NCBI GenBank assembly: GCA_028282545.1
Contig: JANQHT010000079.1
Span: 1-64,000 of the forward strand
Origin: Spirochaetales bacterium
Lineage (GTDB): Bacteria > Spirochaetota > Spirochaetia > DSM-27196 > Alkalispirochaetaceae
Length of the DNA: 64,000 bases
Direction of reading: 5' to 3'
Shown here: positions 41,038 through 48,813 of the stretch, piece after piece
Numbering within the stretch: the first letter of the stretch is position 1
How the letters are laid out: every line of letters begins with the position of its first letter
Position numbers and translations under genes: made by a program
The notes under the pieces: model-generated
Database searches by the model: none
The model's input: the letters and a program-made list of their open reading frames with translations, nothing else
What the model was told of the DNA's origin: nothing

Positions 41038-41570
41038 ATCGCGACCGCGGCTCCGATCATCGTTTCGCACGCGGCAACGGCGGCGCGGAAGTCTTCCTCA
41101 TTCGGGTGTTTCGCCGCCTCCAGGTGACGTTCCCGTCGCGCATCATCCATCGCGTGCGGATGGTCGGGCGGCAGATTCTCAAATTGACGGGTCAGTTCCG
41201 GGTCGATCTTCCCCTGGCAAAGGAAACAACCGAGGACCTCGTTCTTTTCCGACACGATCTCCCGCGCTCTTTTCTCGACGTCCCGGGCGTGATCAGAATC
41301 GGGATAGGCGCCGAGCGTCCCGATTAGACCGACCTTGCACCCATCAAGCTGACGAATGAACTCGAGTGCCTTGGTGTCGAGGGTACCCCGGTCGACCCAG
41401 AAGCCGACGATCACCCACGGGTATCTACCGGCATCGGGCTTGTCATCGACAGACGCGATGTACGCCCGATTGCCCATGGCGGTAAAAACTGCTTGCGCGA
41501 CGCGACGAGTGTTCCCGGTCTTACTTGAATAGGCGATCAGACCGGCGGTCATGTTTGAAGTTGAGGTCAT
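41034..41570 (-). CDS. BilS-like flavodoxin-family protein
   Basis: 178 residues. LIAYSSKTGNTRRVAQAV is the FMN phosphate loop of flavodoxins; YPWVIVGFWVDRGTLDTKAL and VGLIGTLGAYPDSDHA follow, as in the flavodoxin-family proteins annotated BilS or involved in haem/porphyrin reduction. It is the first gene of the haem operon, with AAGGA before the ATG and the iron-type palindrome 41612-41631 upstream. It may supply electrons to HutW or to a later tetrapyrrole reduction; no bilirubin reductase gene is in the window. Confidence 0.8.
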   Translation of the reverse strand: MTSTSNMTAGLIAYSSKTGNTRRVAQAVFTAMGNRAYIASVDDKPDAGRYPWVIVGFWVDRGTLDTKALEFIRQLDGCKVGLIGTLGAYPDSDHARDVEKRAREIVSEKNEVLGCFLCQGKIDPELTRQFENLPPDHPHAMDDARRERHLEAAKHPNEEDFRAAVAACETMIGAAVAI

Positions 41571-41611
41571 AATACATCCTTCACAAATGTTTTGTACTCT
41601 CGAAATGCCAA

Positions 41612-41631
41612 AAGTTTGGCAAGACTAACTT
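41612..41631. promoter_or_regulatory. Iron-type palindromic box before the haem operon
   Basis: AAGTTTGGCAAGACTAACTT has mirrored ends (AAGTT and AACTT with a 10-base centre), which extend outward to AAAAGTT and AACTTTT. It lies about 40 bases upstream of the flavodoxin-like start. The same pattern occurs before three other iron-related genes in the window. The binding protein is not known; a DtxR- or Fur-family regulator is likely. An adjoining hairpin TTTTGTG-CCT-CACAAAA (41632-41648) may end the TPR gene transcript. Confidence 0.65.
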
Positions 41632-41665
41632 TTTGTGCCTCACAAAACGGTCGAGCCGCTTGTCC

Positions 41666-42271
41666 CTATTCGATAACCACCTGTTGCCGATTACCTACGT
41701 TGTCGGTGAGTTTGCCTGCTATCATCATGGCGCTGTCAACGATGTCCGCCGGCGTACCGGGATGATTGAGAACCGCGTCCAGGGCGGAGCGAAGCTCGTC
41801 GTCCACGTTTCGAAGAGATTCGTTACGAATCTGGACCAACACCAGTACCATGGCGTACAGGGAGAGGGCATCGTCGCCGTCTACCTGGAGTGCCGTTTCT
41901 ACAGCCGTAAGCGCATTTTCGAGTTCTCCCGTTTTCAAAAAGAAAATCGAGAGGTTGCGATAGACCGAGGCGGGGCACTCCCCGGACGCCGTTGCCCGTT
42001 CGAGGTATGTGCGCGCTTCGCCGAGTCGATCCATTCGTAGATAGGTGCACCCGAACGCTTCGTCCAGTTCCGCGTTCGGGGCCATATAACGCTCCGCATT
42101 GGAGAGCGCCTCGAGAGATGCCTCCTGGTGGCCTATCTCCGAGTAGGCGATCCCCAGGTACATCCACGCCGTCCCGTCGGAGCGGTCGTGAGCAAGGTGT
42201 CCGAGAATCGTTGTGATCGCCGGTGTCCACGAACCGGACGCGAGTGCGTTGATCGCCTCTTCCACCGTCAC
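41666..42271 (-). CDS. Tetratricopeptide-repeat protein
   Basis: 201 residues made of about four TPR-like helical hairpins, for example AWMYLGIAYSEIGHQEASLE, AFGCTYLRMDRLGEARTYLE and VYRNLSIFFLKTGELENALT. Such proteins serve as protein-binding scaffolds; no enzymatic motif is present and there is no signal peptide. GTG 42271 is chosen because GGAGATCT precedes it and it starts just after the flavodoxin stop; ATG 42313 would overlap that gene. It is probably cotranscribed with the flavodoxin. The binding partner is unknown. Confidence 0.75.
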   Translation of the reverse strand: MTVEEAINALASGSWTPAITTILGHLAHDRSDGTAWMYLGIAYSEIGHQEASLEALSNAERYMAPNAELDEAFGCTYLRMDRLGEARTYLERATASGECPASVYRNLSIFFLKTGELENALTAVETALQVDGDDALSLYAMVLVLVQIRNESLRNVDDELRSALDAVLNHPGTPADIVDSAMMIAGKLTDNVGNRQQVVIE

Positions 42272-42272
42272 A

Positions 42273-42779
42273 TCAGATCTCCGAAGAGAGCTGCGAGACC
42301 CACGCCGCGACACGATCGTCTGTCATATCCCCCTGGTTTTCTTCGTCGATGGCCAGCCCGAGCAGCTCACCATCGCGGGCTGCACGCGATTCGTCAAAGG
42401 TATACCCATCTTGGGACGTCTTTCCGACGATTGTTGCGCCGGCCTTCTCCGCCGCCTCCGCGAGAATCCCAATTGTATCCACAAAGGTATCGGGGTAACT
42501 CTCCTGGTCGCCGGTTCCGAACACGCCCACCTTCACACCAGCGAAATCGGCTCCTTCGAAGAGCCCCATTTTCGCGTGCCAGTCGTCCTGGAGATCGCCG
42601 TACCCCCAGGTGGAACCGCCGAAGAGCACCAGATCCGCATCCTTGAACGACGCGACCGCGGCTTCGTTGAGTTGCGCCGCGTCCATGACCGACGAGCCGT
42701 CGAACGCCTCCGCCAGTTTTCTGGCGATGTTTTCGGTTGCCCCCGTTGAAGATCCGTAGATAATTGTGACGTTCGCCAT
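42273..42779 (-). CDS. Flavodoxin
   Basis: 168 residues of a classical long-chain flavodoxin: VTIIYGSSTGATENIARKLA is the FMN phosphate loop, FGGSTWGYGDLQDDW the loop carrying the first isoalloxazine aromatic (Trp), and VFGTGDQESYPDTFVDTIGI the second, with Tyr. It replaces ferredoxin as low-potential electron carrier in iron shortage. Two iron-type boxes (42808-42855) directly upstream support such control. It could also serve NrdG, HutW or Hcp as electron donor, which all need a reductant; this is inference. Confidence 0.92.
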   Translation of the reverse strand: MANVTIIYGSSTGATENIARKLAEAFDGSSVMDAAQLNEAAVASFKDADLVLFGGSTWGYGDLQDDWHAKMGLFEGADFAGVKVGVFGTGDQESYPDTFVDTIGILAEAAEKAGATIVGKTSQDGYTFDESRAARDGELLGLAIDEENQGDMTDDRVAAWVSQLSSEI

Positions 42780-42807
42780 ATATTCTCCTTACACAGTGGT
42801 GGCTTTG

Positions 42808-42855
42808 AGAGTTTGATTTAACTAACTTTTGCCAAAAGTTTGCCCCGACTAACTT
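42808..42855. promoter_or_regulatory. Tandem iron-type boxes before the flavodoxin gene
   Basis: Box A (42808-42828) has AGAGTT and AACTTTT around the centre TGATTTAACT; box B (42836-42855) reads AAGTTTGCCCCGACTAACTT. The starts lie 28 bases apart, close to three helical turns, and the boxes are 28-75 bases from the flavodoxin start. Doubling implies strong repression. They share AAGTTTGNCNNNNCTAACTT with the boxes at 41612, 43829 and 55967. Confidence 0.65.
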
Positions 42856-42896
42856 AATTTTGTCAAGTAGTTTTTCTCACGGCCTCCTGAGTGCCC

Positions 42897-43778
42897 TTAT
42901 ACCATCGGCACGCGTCGGACCGTATCGCGGAAATGGTCCATATCGCGTTCGACGATCCAGGCCCAATCGGGAAACAACAGGGTGTCATTTGCGTCGGCCG
43001 TTGCCGGTAACGGCACCGTCGGATCGGCAACGATTGCGTGAGCCATGTCGCGATAGAATTTCATGAACGGCGAGGCCCCAACGGAACGCGAAACAAACGA
43101 TACCGGATCGTCCGCACCGATGCCGGCGGCGACGAACGACGGCAGGAGTGGCAACCCCTCATCCGGTTTGATCGTCGACAACTGACCACTCGGTCCCGGC
43201 CCGGCAAAGACGGCCGGCAACAATCCGATGGGGAGTTCGCTCTTCAACAAGCCGTGGCGTACCGCCGACGGCGCCGATTTCTGACGCCAGTTGCGAACAC
43301 ACGTCTCGAGCCTTTCTTCGCCAAAAAGGAACCACATGGTAAACAGTACCGACTGCCCCGAGGGCAGGTCGGTATTGCCCACAACAACTCGCCCGGCCCA
43401 GTACGGGTCCAACAACTCTTCAAGCGAAAGCGACGATCGTCGGTCACCGAGCACCTCGGAGTTCCAAACGATGTAGTGAGGGAGTACAACAAGTGGATGA
43501 AAAAGCCCGAAGGGATCCGCGACGCCGACGCTCGTGATCTCATCGCGTACCGGGAGAACGCCGCCACACGGTTGCAGGTCGTCACGATTCCCCAGCAGGT
43601 ACTTGCGCGAACAAAAGAGATCGAAGCGGGTACTCACGAGCACCCCGAATCGGAGGGCACCGGAATCGATATCCCGTTCAACCTGTTCGTGTATCTGGAC
43701 ATCCTCCGTGTCTCCGAGATAGCACATACGGACTCCGGTCCCCGTCTCCCGGGTCCACTCGGTGGTGGCCTCCTCCAT
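42897..43778 (-). CDS. Truncated paralogue of the Hcp-cassette binding-fold protein
   Basis: 293 residues, with no signal peptide. The start (EEATTEWTRETGTGVRMCYL) aligns with the middle of the protein at 27360 (EQACTEFTNKTGTPVHYDLQ), and further blocks agree in order: RFDLFCSRKYL with RMFFTNARLRK, PHYIVWNSEVLGDRRSSL with PAVFIVNRELLGGREVPQ, and ELPIGLLPAVFA with a similar segment. So it is a paralogue lacking the N-terminal DUF1858-type domain. The frame stays open 5' of the ATG without another start, and there is no ribosome site, so the gene may be truncated. It lies next to iron operons and downstream of no GTPase or ATPase. Function is unknown. Confidence 0.65.
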   Translation of the reverse strand: MEEATTEWTRETGTGVRMCYLGDTEDVQIHEQVERDIDSGALRFGVLVSTRFDLFCSRKYLLGNRDDLQPCGGVLPVRDEITSVGVADPFGLFHPLVVLPHYIVWNSEVLGDRRSSLSLEELLDPYWAGRVVVGNTDLPSGQSVLFTMWFLFGEERLETCVRNWRQKSAPSAVRHGLLKSELPIGLLPAVFAGPGPSGQLSTIKPDEGLPLLPSFVAAGIGADDPVSFVSRSVGASPFMKFYRDMAHAIVADPTVPLPATADANDTLLFPDWAWIVERDMDHFRDTVRRVPMV

Positions 43779-43828
43779 ATACGGTGTCGATAGTGCCGAG
43801 TCAACGAAAAAATTAAATGATACTAAAA

Positions 43829-43848
43829 AAGTTTGACAATGCTAATCC
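43829..43848. promoter_or_regulatory. Iron-type box before the second iron ABC operon
   Basis: AAGTTTGACAATGCTAATCC keeps the left half and CTAA core of the shared palindrome, with a weaker right end. It is 46 bases upstream of the binding-protein ATG at 43894 and also lies before the divergent paralogue gene at 43778. A partial second copy (AAATTAAATGATACTAAAAA) precedes it on the same strand. Confidence 0.55.
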
Positions 43849-43893
43849 CTCGGTGTACAGTTCGCCCGAAATCAACCACATAGGGAGGTCCTT

Positions 43894-45054
43894 ATGGCTG
43901 GTCCAAAACACCTACAGCTGATCGCGGTTGCGGTGATGCTCTCGATTGTCGTGTCGTCGCTCTCCGCCGGTGGCGTGGAGGAGACTCCGGAAGAAGAATC
44001 GCGAGTTCAACCCGATTCCATCACGATCGTGGATGATCGCGGAATCGAGGTCCCAATCGAAGTACCTGTGGAACGCGTGGCGACGTTCCCTCTTCCCCAT
44101 CCGCACATCATCGCCTCGGTAGACGGGGACCTGTCGCGCGTCGTGGGTGCCAGTTCGATGTCCGTGTCGGCGGCGCGGATCTCTATCCTCGGCACGATGT
44201 ACCCCGACTTTATGAACGTTGACACCAGCTATCTGGATGGCGTCAACCTGAATCTCGAAGAGCTCGTGCGAATCAACCCCGATGTCTTCTTCACCGACAA
44301 AGTGCTCGAAGGGATGGAGCAACTGGACGCGACGGGCATCCCGACCGTATACATGGGTCTCAAGAAAGAGACGATTCCGTACGCGGGGGCCGACGCCGAC
44401 GTATTCAGCCCCAAAATGACAATGCAGGACTGGGTCCAATATACTGCGGCCGTTCTTAGTAAAAACGAGTCGAACGCTCTTGAAATCACCGACCTTTGGA
44501 CAGCAACGGAAGCTGAAATCGCGTCGGTTGTAGAGACGGTCCCCGTCGAAGAACGTCCGAAAGTTCTGATCATGTTCAAAACGCGCGCGATGCTCGTCGC
44601 GGGAAACGGGACATTCGGCCATTACTGGATCGCACGAACCGGAGGAATCAACGCCGCCGAAGAACTCGTCGGGAACCATCCGGCCATGATTCGGCTGGGC
44701 AGCTTCGAGGACATTCTCAGTTGGGATCCGGACGTCATCTACCTCAGCAATTTCGAAGATACGATGCCCGCCGATCTCTACAACAATACGATCGACGGTC
44801 AAGACTGGTCGCAGGTTTCGGCCGTCGTTAACGGCCGGGTACACCGTATACCACTCGGCATCTACCGCTGGTACCCGCCCAGCCTTGACGGACCATTGAT
44901 GCTCAAGTGGATGGCGCAGAAAAACTACCCTGGTCTGTTTACCTACGACATGGAGTCTGAAGTGCGTGCGTACTTCAAGGAGTACCACCACTACAGCCTG
45001 TCGGAGGCAGAACTCGAATCCATCCTGGATCCGGCCTCCTCCGGAAACCTGTAG
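43894..45054 (+). CDS. Iron/siderophore ABC transporter binding protein
   Basis: 386 residues with a signal peptide (LQLIAVAVMLSIVVSSLSAG) and acidic linker GVEETPEEE. The mature fold is of the type III binding proteins: TIVDDRGIEVPIEVPVERVA, LEELVRINPDVFFTDKVLEG and the WDPDVIYLSNFED strand. Its ligand is likely a ferric siderophore or free iron chelate; no haem enzyme is coupled here. It begins the second iron operon (binding protein, permease, ATPase) preceded by an iron-type box. GGAGGTCC stands upstream of the ATG. Confidence 0.9.
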   Translation: MAGPKHLQLIAVAVMLSIVVSSLSAGGVEETPEEESRVQPDSITIVDDRGIEVPIEVPVERVATFPLPHPHIIASVDGDLSRVVGASSMSVSAARISILGTMYPDFMNVDTSYLDGVNLNLEELVRINPDVFFTDKVLEGMEQLDATGIPTVYMGLKKETIPYAGADADVFSPKMTMQDWVQYTAAVLSKNESNALEITDLWTATEAEIASVVETVPVEERPKVLIMFKTRAMLVAGNGTFGHYWIARTGGINAAEELVGNHPAMIRLGSFEDILSWDPDVIYLSNFEDTMPADLYNNTIDGQDWSQVSAVVNGRVHRIPLGIYRWYPPSLDGPLMLKWMAQKNYPGLFTYDMESEVRAYFKEYHHYSLSEAELESILDPASSGNL

Positions 45055-45055
45055 C

Positions 45056-46078
45056 GTGCGCGGCAGCGGGAAGAGCTACGCCACGTTCCTCATCGTGGCG
45101 ATAGTCGCATTGGCTGCGGCCCTTCTCGCTTCCCTCGCCGCGGGACGTTTTCGGGTGCCGGTTTCTCACATCTTCCAGATTTTCGGTTCCGACGGAGCCG
45201 AAAATCTCCCGCGAGAGCTGTCGCTTGCCCGAAGCGTTCTCTTGAACATCCGTCTTCCCCGCGTGCTCCTGGCGCTGACCGGGGGGATCGGTCTTGGCGT
45301 GAGCGGAGCGGCGTTCCAGGGGGTGTTCCGCAATCCGCTCGTGAGCCCCGGGGTCATCGGTGTAACGGCGGGGTCGGGATTCGGCGCCGCGCTGGCAATC
45401 CTCATTTTTGGTTGGGGACCGATGCCGCAACTCTTCGGGTTCCTCTTCGGCGTGGCAGCGCTCGGGATCACCTGGACCGTTGCAAGAAAAAGCGGATCGT
45501 CATCGCTGCTTGTTTTCGTTTTGGCGGGGGTCATCGTCAACATGTTCTTCCAGGCGATGATCTCACTCGTGAAGTTCACCGCTGATGCGGAAGAAAAGCT
45601 ACCGTCTATCGTCTATTGGCTGATGGGTTCACTCGCATCGGCGTCCTGGCGCAAAGCGACGATTTCCATCCCAGTGATCCTCGGTTCGGCGGTGGTCCTG
45701 ATCGCGATGCGACGGCGAATCAACCTGTTGTCACTCGGGACCGAAGCGGTTCGCGGGCTCGGCGTCGATCCGAAGGTGCCGATGGCTGCGGTCCTCGTCT
45801 TCACGACGCTTTCAGTCTCGGCGATTGTCTCGGTGGCGGGAATCGTCGGGTGGATCGGACTCGTTGTACCGCACATCACCCGGATGATCGTGGGGCCCGA
45901 CCATGAACGGCTGCTCCCCGCCTCGGCGCTTGTGGGAGCGATATTCTTCCTCGTGGTCGACACGCTCGGAAGGACGATCTCACCGCAGGACATTCCGCTC
46001 GGCATACTCACGGCGCTCGTCGGGGCACCCGTATTCATTGCACTCCTGATCCGGTCCAGGGGAAAATGGGCACTGTGA
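45056..46078 (+). CDS. Iron ABC transporter permease (FecCD family)
   Basis: 340 residues with about ten membrane segments. RLPRVLLALTGGIGLGVSGA, FRNPLVSPGVIGVTAGSGFG and WIGLVVPHITRMIVGPDHER are the FecCD signatures. Translation starts at GTG 45056, one base after the binding-protein stop, and the ATPase start lies inside the last codons. It serves the binding protein at 43894; the substrate follows from that partner. Confidence 0.92.
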   Translation: MRGSGKSYATFLIVAIVALAAALLASLAAGRFRVPVSHIFQIFGSDGAENLPRELSLARSVLLNIRLPRVLLALTGGIGLGVSGAAFQGVFRNPLVSPGVIGVTAGSGFGAALAILIFGWGPMPQLFGFLFGVAALGITWTVARKSGSSSLLVFVLAGVIVNMFFQAMISLVKFTADAEEKLPSIVYWLMGSLASASWRKATISIPVILGSAVVLIAMRRRINLLSLGTEAVRGLGVDPKVPMAAVLVFTTLSVSAIVSVAGIVGWIGLVVPHITRMIVGPDHERLLPASALVGAIFFLVVDTLGRTISPQDIPLGILTALVGAPVFIALLIRSRGKWAL

Positions 46079-46890
46079 ATATCGAACTCGCCGATGGTGC
46101 GTACTCGTACGGCCCGGAACGCGCGGTGTTTTCCGATCTCTCTTTTTTTGTTCGTTCGGGCGAGATTCTCTCGGTCATTGGCCCGAACGGATGCGGTAAG
46201 ACGACGCTTCTGAAGTGCCTCGTCGGAATTCTCGATTTCGAAGCGGGAGGGCTCGACATCGGCGGACAAACCGGAATCGCGGCCACCGCGCGGAGCCGCT
46301 TATTCGGATACGTCCCCCAACTGACGGCTGATCCGGTACCCTATTCAGTCGAGCGAATGGTCGTCCTCGGCCGCGCGCGCTTTCAGAGAGCGTTCGGACG
46401 CCCGGAGCAGCGCGACTTCGCGGTCGCGCGAGAAGCGATGAGGACGGTCGGGATACAGCATCTCGCCGGTCGCGCGTTCAATACCCTGAGCGGCGGCGAG
46501 CGTCAACTGGTCCTGATCGCCCAGGCGCTTGCCACCGAGGCGCACGCGCTCGTCTTTGACGAACCGACGTCGGCGCTGGACCTGGTCAACCAGCACCAGA
46601 CGGTGGAACTCCTGAGAACGCTCTCCCACGAGCGCACATATACGATCGTCTTCTCATCGCACGATCCGTCCCATGCCCTCCACATCGCAGACCGCTGCCT
46701 CATCCTGGGCAAGGACGTATCAACGTACGAGTTCGGGCCTGCCGAAACGGTCATTACCGAAGAGGGGATCCGGAAAGCGTTCGGGGTCGACTCCCGCATC
46801 GTGCGTCACGAGTACGACGACGGGAGCGTCGCGCTCGGCGTAACGCCCATTTTGAAACCCTTCATACGAAAAGTGATTGTATCGACGTGA
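46066..46890 (+). CDS. Iron ABC transporter ATPase (FecE type)
   Basis: 274 residues. GPNGCGKTT (Walker A), GYVPQLTAD (Q-loop), LSGGERQLVLIAQAL (signature), VFDEPTSALD (Walker B) and FSSHDPSHAL (H-loop) are all intact. ATG 46066 overlaps the permease end by 13 bases; a GTG at 46075 with a GTGA overlap is an alternative. Together with the two genes before it this makes a complete importer. The gap after it to the NifU-like gene (89 bases) shows no strong terminator. Confidence 0.92.
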   Translation: MGTVNIELADGAYSYGPERAVFSDLSFFVRSGEILSVIGPNGCGKTTLLKCLVGILDFEAGGLDIGGQTGIAATARSRLFGYVPQLTADPVPYSVERMVVLGRARFQRAFGRPEQRDFAVAREAMRTVGIQHLAGRAFNTLSGGERQLVLIAQALATEAHALVFDEPTSALDLVNQHQTVELLRTLSHERTYTIVFSSHDPSHALHIADRCLILGKDVSTYEFGPAETVITEEGIRKAFGVDSRIVRHEYDDGSVALGVTPILKPFIRKVIVST

Positions 46891-46979
46891 GAATGTTCAG
46901 CTTCTAACTGTTTACATCGCGATCGGCGAAGCGCGGCACTCTCGGTACCCGGGCGGAAAAAGCGCCGCGGGGCACGGTC

Positions 46980-47204
46980 CTAAAGCGCTTCTATCTTCGT
47001 CACTCCGGCGTTTGCCGCGTCGAGCATTATCTTGAGCGCTTGCGACGTCTGAGCTTTGAGCGAACAAATCTCGCACTGACCGACGAGTTTGACCGTAACC
47101 GTTCCATCGTCGGAGATATCGACGAGTTCGAACGTTCCGTTGTGCGCGTCGAATAGGGGTTTCAACGTTTCGAGGACCTGGTTCACTGCGTTCTTGTCGA
47201 CCAT
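46980..47204 (-). CDS. NifU C-terminal-domain (Nfu-like) iron-sulfur scaffold
   Basis: 74 residues. VNQVLETLKPLFDAHNGTFE then VKLVGQCEICSLKAQTSQAL is the NifU C-terminal domain; Cys44 and Cys47 form the CxxC that holds a cluster between two subunits. In the typical family the motif is GxCxxCPxSxxTL; here CEICSLKAQT replaces the Pro and Ser. Such small Nfu proteins carry [4Fe-4S] clusters to target enzymes, of which this window has several (Hcp, NrdG, HutW). It has an AGGAGAAACGA ribosome site. It is convergent with the iron ATPase and stands alone. Confidence 0.85.
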   Translation of the reverse strand: MVDKNAVNQVLETLKPLFDAHNGTFELVDISDDGTVTVKLVGQCEICSLKAQTSQALKIMLDAANAGVTKIEAL

Positions 47205-47284
47205 TCGTTTCTCCTGACGGCGGTTGCCGGTGGTGCAATTCTTACACGGCGGCCGGCGGCGGTCAAGACGTTCTCCTCGCCCCA

Positions 47285-47461
47285 GCAGGTCTCATTTGGA
47301 GATCACATGACCTTGGCACGGTTCTCTTCACGCCTGCCTACGGAAGGAAGAACAAAACGCTGGGCTTCGCTGCGCTGCAGAGACGCGTTTTGTTCTTCCT
47401 TCCGGGCGCGGCTGGAGGTGTTCACGCCCAATCGGCCAGGTGATCTCCAAATGAGACCTGC
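47285..47461. repeat. Nested inverted-repeat element, copy 1 (177 bp)
   Basis: An outer pair of perfect 22-base inverted arms (47285-47306 and 47440-47461) encloses an inner pair of perfect 19-base arms, GGAAGGAAGAACAAAACGC (47342-47360) and its complement (47385-47403), around a 24-base loop (TGGGCTTCGCTGCG...). It lies between the NifU-like gene and the metal ABC operon. A second, inverted copy is at 55746-55920. It carries no convincing ORF. It could be a MITE-like element, or a structured RNA because pairing is kept between copies. In the rest of the gap 47205-47665 there are only the promoter elements listed at 47602. Confidence 0.8.
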
Positions 47462-47601
47462 CTGTCGTTTGACAGAGGTAGTCGTCGGATGGCTCGTCGC
47501 CCTCTGTCCATGTTGAGAATTACTCCTCGCCCACTCCGGTGAAGACCGTCGCGGTAGCGAAAAAAACAGCCCTTAATCGCTCCGAAAATCTGTCTAAACG
47601 G

Positions 47602-47644
47602 TTGACAGCCCTCGCGTTCCAATTATATACTTTGATTGATCAAA
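47602..47644 (+). promoter_or_regulatory. Promoter and palindromic operator of the metal ABC operon
   Basis: TTGACA (47602-47607) and TATACT (47626-47631) make a good sigma-70-type promoter with an 18-base spacer. TTTGAT-TG-ATCAAA (47631-47644) is a perfect palindrome overlapping the end of the -10 box and the likely transcription start, as expected for a repressor operator. It differs from the iron-type box, so a different regulator is likely; the DtxR-like domain fused to the permease in this operon is a candidate. Confidence 0.6.
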
Positions 47645-47665
47645 ATTTTAAACAAGGATGGATCA

Positions 47666-48784
47666 ATGAAACATACAGGTATCAACGTACCTTTGGTATC
47701 GCTCGTCGCTCTAACACTCGTACTCATCGTGGGTTCCGCGCCGGTTTTCGCAGGCGGGACGAGGGAAAATACCGCCTCGGGCGAGGAGGCGGTGCCGGCG
47801 GTCGCTGCCGAAGATGTGGACCCCCGCGCCGACGGCGTCTTTCGCGTGGTTGCCACAACGACGCAGGCCGTTGACCTCGTCAACATCCTGGCCGCCGATG
47901 TTCCCGGGTTCGAATTGACGGCGCTGATGGGCGCCGGGGTTGACCCGCACCTGTACCAGCCGACGGAGGGTGACATCACCGCGATGAACGCCGCCGATAT
48001 GGTGATCTACAGCGGTCTGCACCTGGAAGGCCAGTTCGACACGGTATTCGAGGCTCTTCGGGAGCAGCAGACGCTCATATACGCGCTGTCGGAGCCGGTC
48101 AAACGCGCCGGTTTTATCATCGGCGCGTTTGACGCAGAACTCGCCCAACTCGGCACGGACGACCCGCACTTCTGGTTCGACCCGCGTAACTGGGGTGTCA
48201 CCGTCGACGACCTGGCCGAGACGCTGGCCGCCGTGGACCCCGACCACGGGGCATCTTATCTCACCGCCGCCGAGGCGTACGGCGAGCAGCTCGAGGCGCT
48301 CTACGAATGGGCCGACGAAGGTATGCGCAGCGTTCCGGGCGGCAAGCGGTATCTGGTGACGTCTCACGACGCGTTCCAGTATTTCGGCGCCGCCTTCGGC
48401 TGGCGCATGGCGGCGATCCAGGGCATCAGCACCGAAGACGAGGCGGGCGTGGGTGACATCCAGGGCACGGTCGATTTTGTTATCGAAAACGAGATTCCGG
48501 TGCTCTTTGTCGAGTCGAGCATTCCCCCTGACACGATCCGGGCGGTCCAGGAGGCGATCGAGGCCGAGGGCGGCACGGTCCAGGTAGGCGTCCGCGAACT
48601 CTACTCCGACGCAATGGGCGAGCCGGGCACGTTCGGCGGAACCTTCGTAGGCATGATCGCCGAAAACGTGCTCACCATACTCCAGTCGTACCGGTGCGCC
48701 GGCGAGGATGTGACGATCCCCGAGTGGCCCGACGGGCTGGAGCCGCAACCTCCGGCGACGGTGCTCAACGTGGTATGCGAATAG
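47666..48784 (+). CDS. Metal ABC transporter binding protein (TroA/YtgA/ZnuA family)
   Basis: 372 residues with a signal peptide and the GGTRENTASGEE linker. The mature part is a cluster A-I metal-binding protein: GAGVDPHLYQPTEGD (first His), DDPHFWFDPRNW (second His), YLVTSHDAFQYFGAAFG and LFVESSIPPDT (later Glu/Asp ligands). The His-His-Glu-Asp ligand set suits Mn, Fe or Zn. No His-rich loop is present, which speaks against ZnuA and for a TroA/YtgA-type protein. ATG 47666 lies behind AAGGATGG. It is the first gene of a four-gene operon arranged like ytgABCD in Chlamydia. Confidence 0.9.
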   Translation: MKHTGINVPLVSLVALTLVLIVGSAPVFAGGTRENTASGEEAVPAVAAEDVDPRADGVFRVVATTTQAVDLVNILAADVPGFELTALMGAGVDPHLYQPTEGDITAMNAADMVIYSGLHLEGQFDTVFEALREQQTLIYALSEPVKRAGFIIGAFDAELAQLGTDDPHFWFDPRNWGVTVDDLAETLAAVDPDHGASYLTAAEAYGEQLEALYEWADEGMRSVPGGKRYLVTSHDAFQYFGAAFGWRMAAIQGISTEDEAGVGDIQGTVDFVIENEIPVLFVESSIPPDTIRAVQEAIEAEGGTVQVGVRELYSDAMGEPGTFGGTFVGMIAENVLTILQSYRCAGEDVTIPEWPDGLEPQPPATVLNVVCE

Positions 48785-48813
48785 ATAGGAACGTAAACAA
48801 AAGGGGGGCCGGC

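Noticed and set aside
47711-48748. A 345-codon minus-strand frame
   Set aside because: Antisense to the metal-binding protein gene with signal peptide and ligand motifs.
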